Part shown: in pieces, positions 62,841-64,000 of the stretch
How the letters are laid out: every line of letters starts with the position of its first letter
Numbering within the stretch: position 1 is the first letter of the stretch
Origin: Rubripirellula amarantea
GTDB lineage: Bacteria; Planctomycetota; Planctomycetia; Pirellulales; Pirellulaceae
Direction: 5' to 3'
Length of the DNA stretch: 64,000 nucleotides
NCBI RefSeq assembly: GCF_007859865.1
Contig: NZ_SJPI01000001.1
Location: 434,001-498,000 of the forward strand
Made by a program: the position numbers and the translations under genes
Notes under the pieces: generated by a model
Database searches by the model: none
What the model saw: the letters and a program-made list of their open reading frames with translations, nothing else
What the model was told of the DNA's origin: nothing

Positions 62841-64000
62841 CTATCCCTGATCGGAATGATCGAATAGAACGGTCGGCTCAGCGTCACCTTCAACAAGCAT
62901 GTAATCGCGGCCAGACAACAACGAGTGGAAGGTCTGCTGAGTCCCGGCAGGCCATGTGATGGTTGCCGATTCAATTTCGGTAGCATTTCCGATTCCTAGC
63001 GAAATGCGACGCTGATTTGAAACCATGTAGCCATCGCCGCCGGTTAATTGAGCGTGAAGAATCCGCCTGCCAACTTTCGCTTGCACGGTGGTCCCCACAG
63101 CATCCCGGTGACTCTGCTTGGCAACGAAAACAAGGCCAACGGTATTCCCAAGAGAACTATCTTCGCTTGCCGAGCGAGTGTGATTCATCAATAGAGATAC
63201 CGGTTCATAAAGATGCGTCACGACGACATCATTGCGTCCATCACGGTTGGCATCCATCGTAAGCAACGCGCGTCCGAGATGGTCTTGCGAAAAATAATCT
63301 CCCAGTTCACCTTGAGGCAGTTCGGCCCATTGAGAAACTTCCGTTTGCCGAAACAACTGCGGCGGCATCTGATAGGCAACATCCGAGCGATCTAAGTCAC
63401 TCACGTGACCATTGGCGATGATCAATTCCAAAGTGCCATCGTTGTCGAAGTCAGACCACTGGATGCCAAAACCAAGATGATCTATGGACGGCTCCGACAA
63501 TCCCGCCCGGTACGTGCGGTCCGCCCAAAGACCACGACCGACTTGTTCATAGTAGGTGTTGTGATCGCCAGCAAAATGAGTGACGAACAGGTCCGTATCT
63601 CCATCGCAATCTGGATCACCTACAGCGATTCCCATTGATGCTTGCGAAAGAGACCGTCCGCTCAAAGCGAGCCCACGAGACGCCGCAATCTCGACAAGCG
63701 AAGTCGACTCGTCAGCAACTCCTGGGTCGCTTCGGTTGAGTGACCACAAATGATTCGCTGACATATCGTTGGCGACGTACACATCAAGTCCGGGTCTTTC
63801 GTCAAGATGACCGGCAACCAAACCAAGGCCGCGTCCTGGACTACTTTGCTTCATCCACTTCGCTGTAACATCTTCAAAGGTACCGTCACCAAGACCAGCC
63901 CAAACACGATCGGGCTCCCCCTCGAAATCCATAGGCGTGCAGGCGACCAAGTGGTTGTCTTCGCGACTACGACACGCCCGTTCGTAGGGCCGATTGCCAC
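62841..64000 (-). CDS. CRTAC1/ASPIC-UnbV family protein, C-terminal part
   Basis: About 386 codons are visible; the frame is open past the end of the window, so the start is outside. Repeated FG-GAP/VCBS-type blades (D-P-D-C-D-G-D-T-D-L-F-V; D-F-D-N-D-G-T-L-E-L-I-I; D-A-N-R-D-G-R-N-D-V-V-V) are calcium-binding loops of an integrin-like propeller. The C-terminus is an ASPIC/UnbV domain (G-G-D-G-Y-M-V-S-N-Q-R-R; I-T-W-P-A-G). Such proteins are exported and common in planctomycetes. TTG 63950 is internal, not the start. Confidence 0.9.
   Translation of the reverse strand, partial: GNRPYERACRSREDNHLVACTPMDFEGEPDRVWAGLGDGTFEDVTAKWMKQSSPGRGLGLVAGHLDERPGLDVYVANDMSANHLWSLNRSDPGVADESTSLVEIAASRGLALSGRSLSQASMGIAVGDPDCDGDTDLFVTHFAGDHNTYYEQVGRGLWADRTYRAGLSEPSIDHLGFGIQWSDFDNDGTLELIIANGHVSDLDRSDVAYQMPPQLFRQTEVSQWAELPQGELGDYFSQDHLGRALLTMDANRDGRNDVVVTHLYEPVSLLMNHTRSASEDSSLGNTVGLVFVAKQSHRDAVGTTVQAKVGRRILHAQLTGGDGYMVSNQRRISLGIGNATEIESATITWPAGTQQTFHSLLSGRDYMLVEGDAEPTVLFDHSDQG

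Noticed and set aside
1-64000. tRNA or rRNA genes
   Set aside because: No T-loop or anticodon-arm pattern with flanking acceptor stem was recognised, and no rRNA signature; a tRNA scan would be needed to be certain.

Overview
The window looks like a chromosomal segment of a planctomycete of the Rhodopirellula/Pirellulaceae type. The basis is its gene content: two very large PVC-type haem-binding CxxCH proteins, a planctomycete-style double-CxxCH cytochrome protein, a CRTAC1/ASPIC-UnbV protein, and a Tat-exported hydroxypyruvate isomerase-like TIM barrel. It also has many large secreted or membrane proteins, balanced base composition and frequent 1-14 bp gene overlaps. No rRNA, tRNA, CRISPR array, integrase or transposase was recognised.

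Layout. 1-6.8 kb: the distal part of a type II secretion (pseudopilus) operon, gspF(partial)-G-H-I-J-K, then GspC-, GspL- and GspM-like genes, followed by a TPR lipoprotein that may be its pilotin. 6.8-12 kb: a DUF502 membrane protein and a ComF-type phosphoribosyltransferase (both minus), a 1.1-kb hairpin-rich gap, an ECF sigma factor with a clear terminator, and two small membrane proteins. 12.4-20.9 kb: two divergent SGNH/PVC-dehydrogenase/cytochrome giants, one carrying an azurin-like copper domain. 21-26.4 kb: a mini BON protein, a double-GGDEF protein, a possible small RNA locus between two terminators, a MerC-like protein and an OmpR-type two-component system. 26.8-30.6 kb: a tightly overlapping ABC export operon whose permease carries a beta-propeller-like domain. 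30.7-35.3 kb: a PQQ-type propeller protein and a large helical-repeat protein whose stop codon lies in a 20-bp tandem repeat. 35.3-42.2 kb: a glycine-zipper protein, NrdR, a bPH2 protein with a GYF/zinc-ribbon protein, a cysteine-rich outer-membrane barrel, a solitary CpaC N-terminal-type protein and a TrmH/SpoU methyltransferase. 42.4-48.3 kb: a GNAT-like acyltransferase, a ketosynthase lacking its catalytic cysteine, a TIM-barrel isomerase, and an SF2 helicase + DUF932 pair. 48.6-54.2 kb: a coupled pair of giant proteins (membrane LRR protein and propeller lipoprotein). 54.3-59.1 kb: a double-CxxCH protein with a degenerate peptidase-like tail, Sua5, and a convergent histidine kinase/LuxR-type regulator pair. 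59.1-64 kb: a large gap with a long inverted repeat, a GntR-Gfo/Idh/MocA-DeoC carbohydrate operon, and the end of a CRTAC1 protein.

The most promising items for follow-up are the SF2 helicase-DUF932 operon, the LRR/propeller-lipoprotein pair, the ketosynthase with Asp in place of the nucleophile, the azurin-cytochrome PVC fusion, the propeller-bearing ABC permease, the terminator-bounded orphan transcript at 23.4-23.7 kb, and several short tandem repeats that sit in or at the end of genes. All functional calls rest on reading motifs by eye; no database search was possible.
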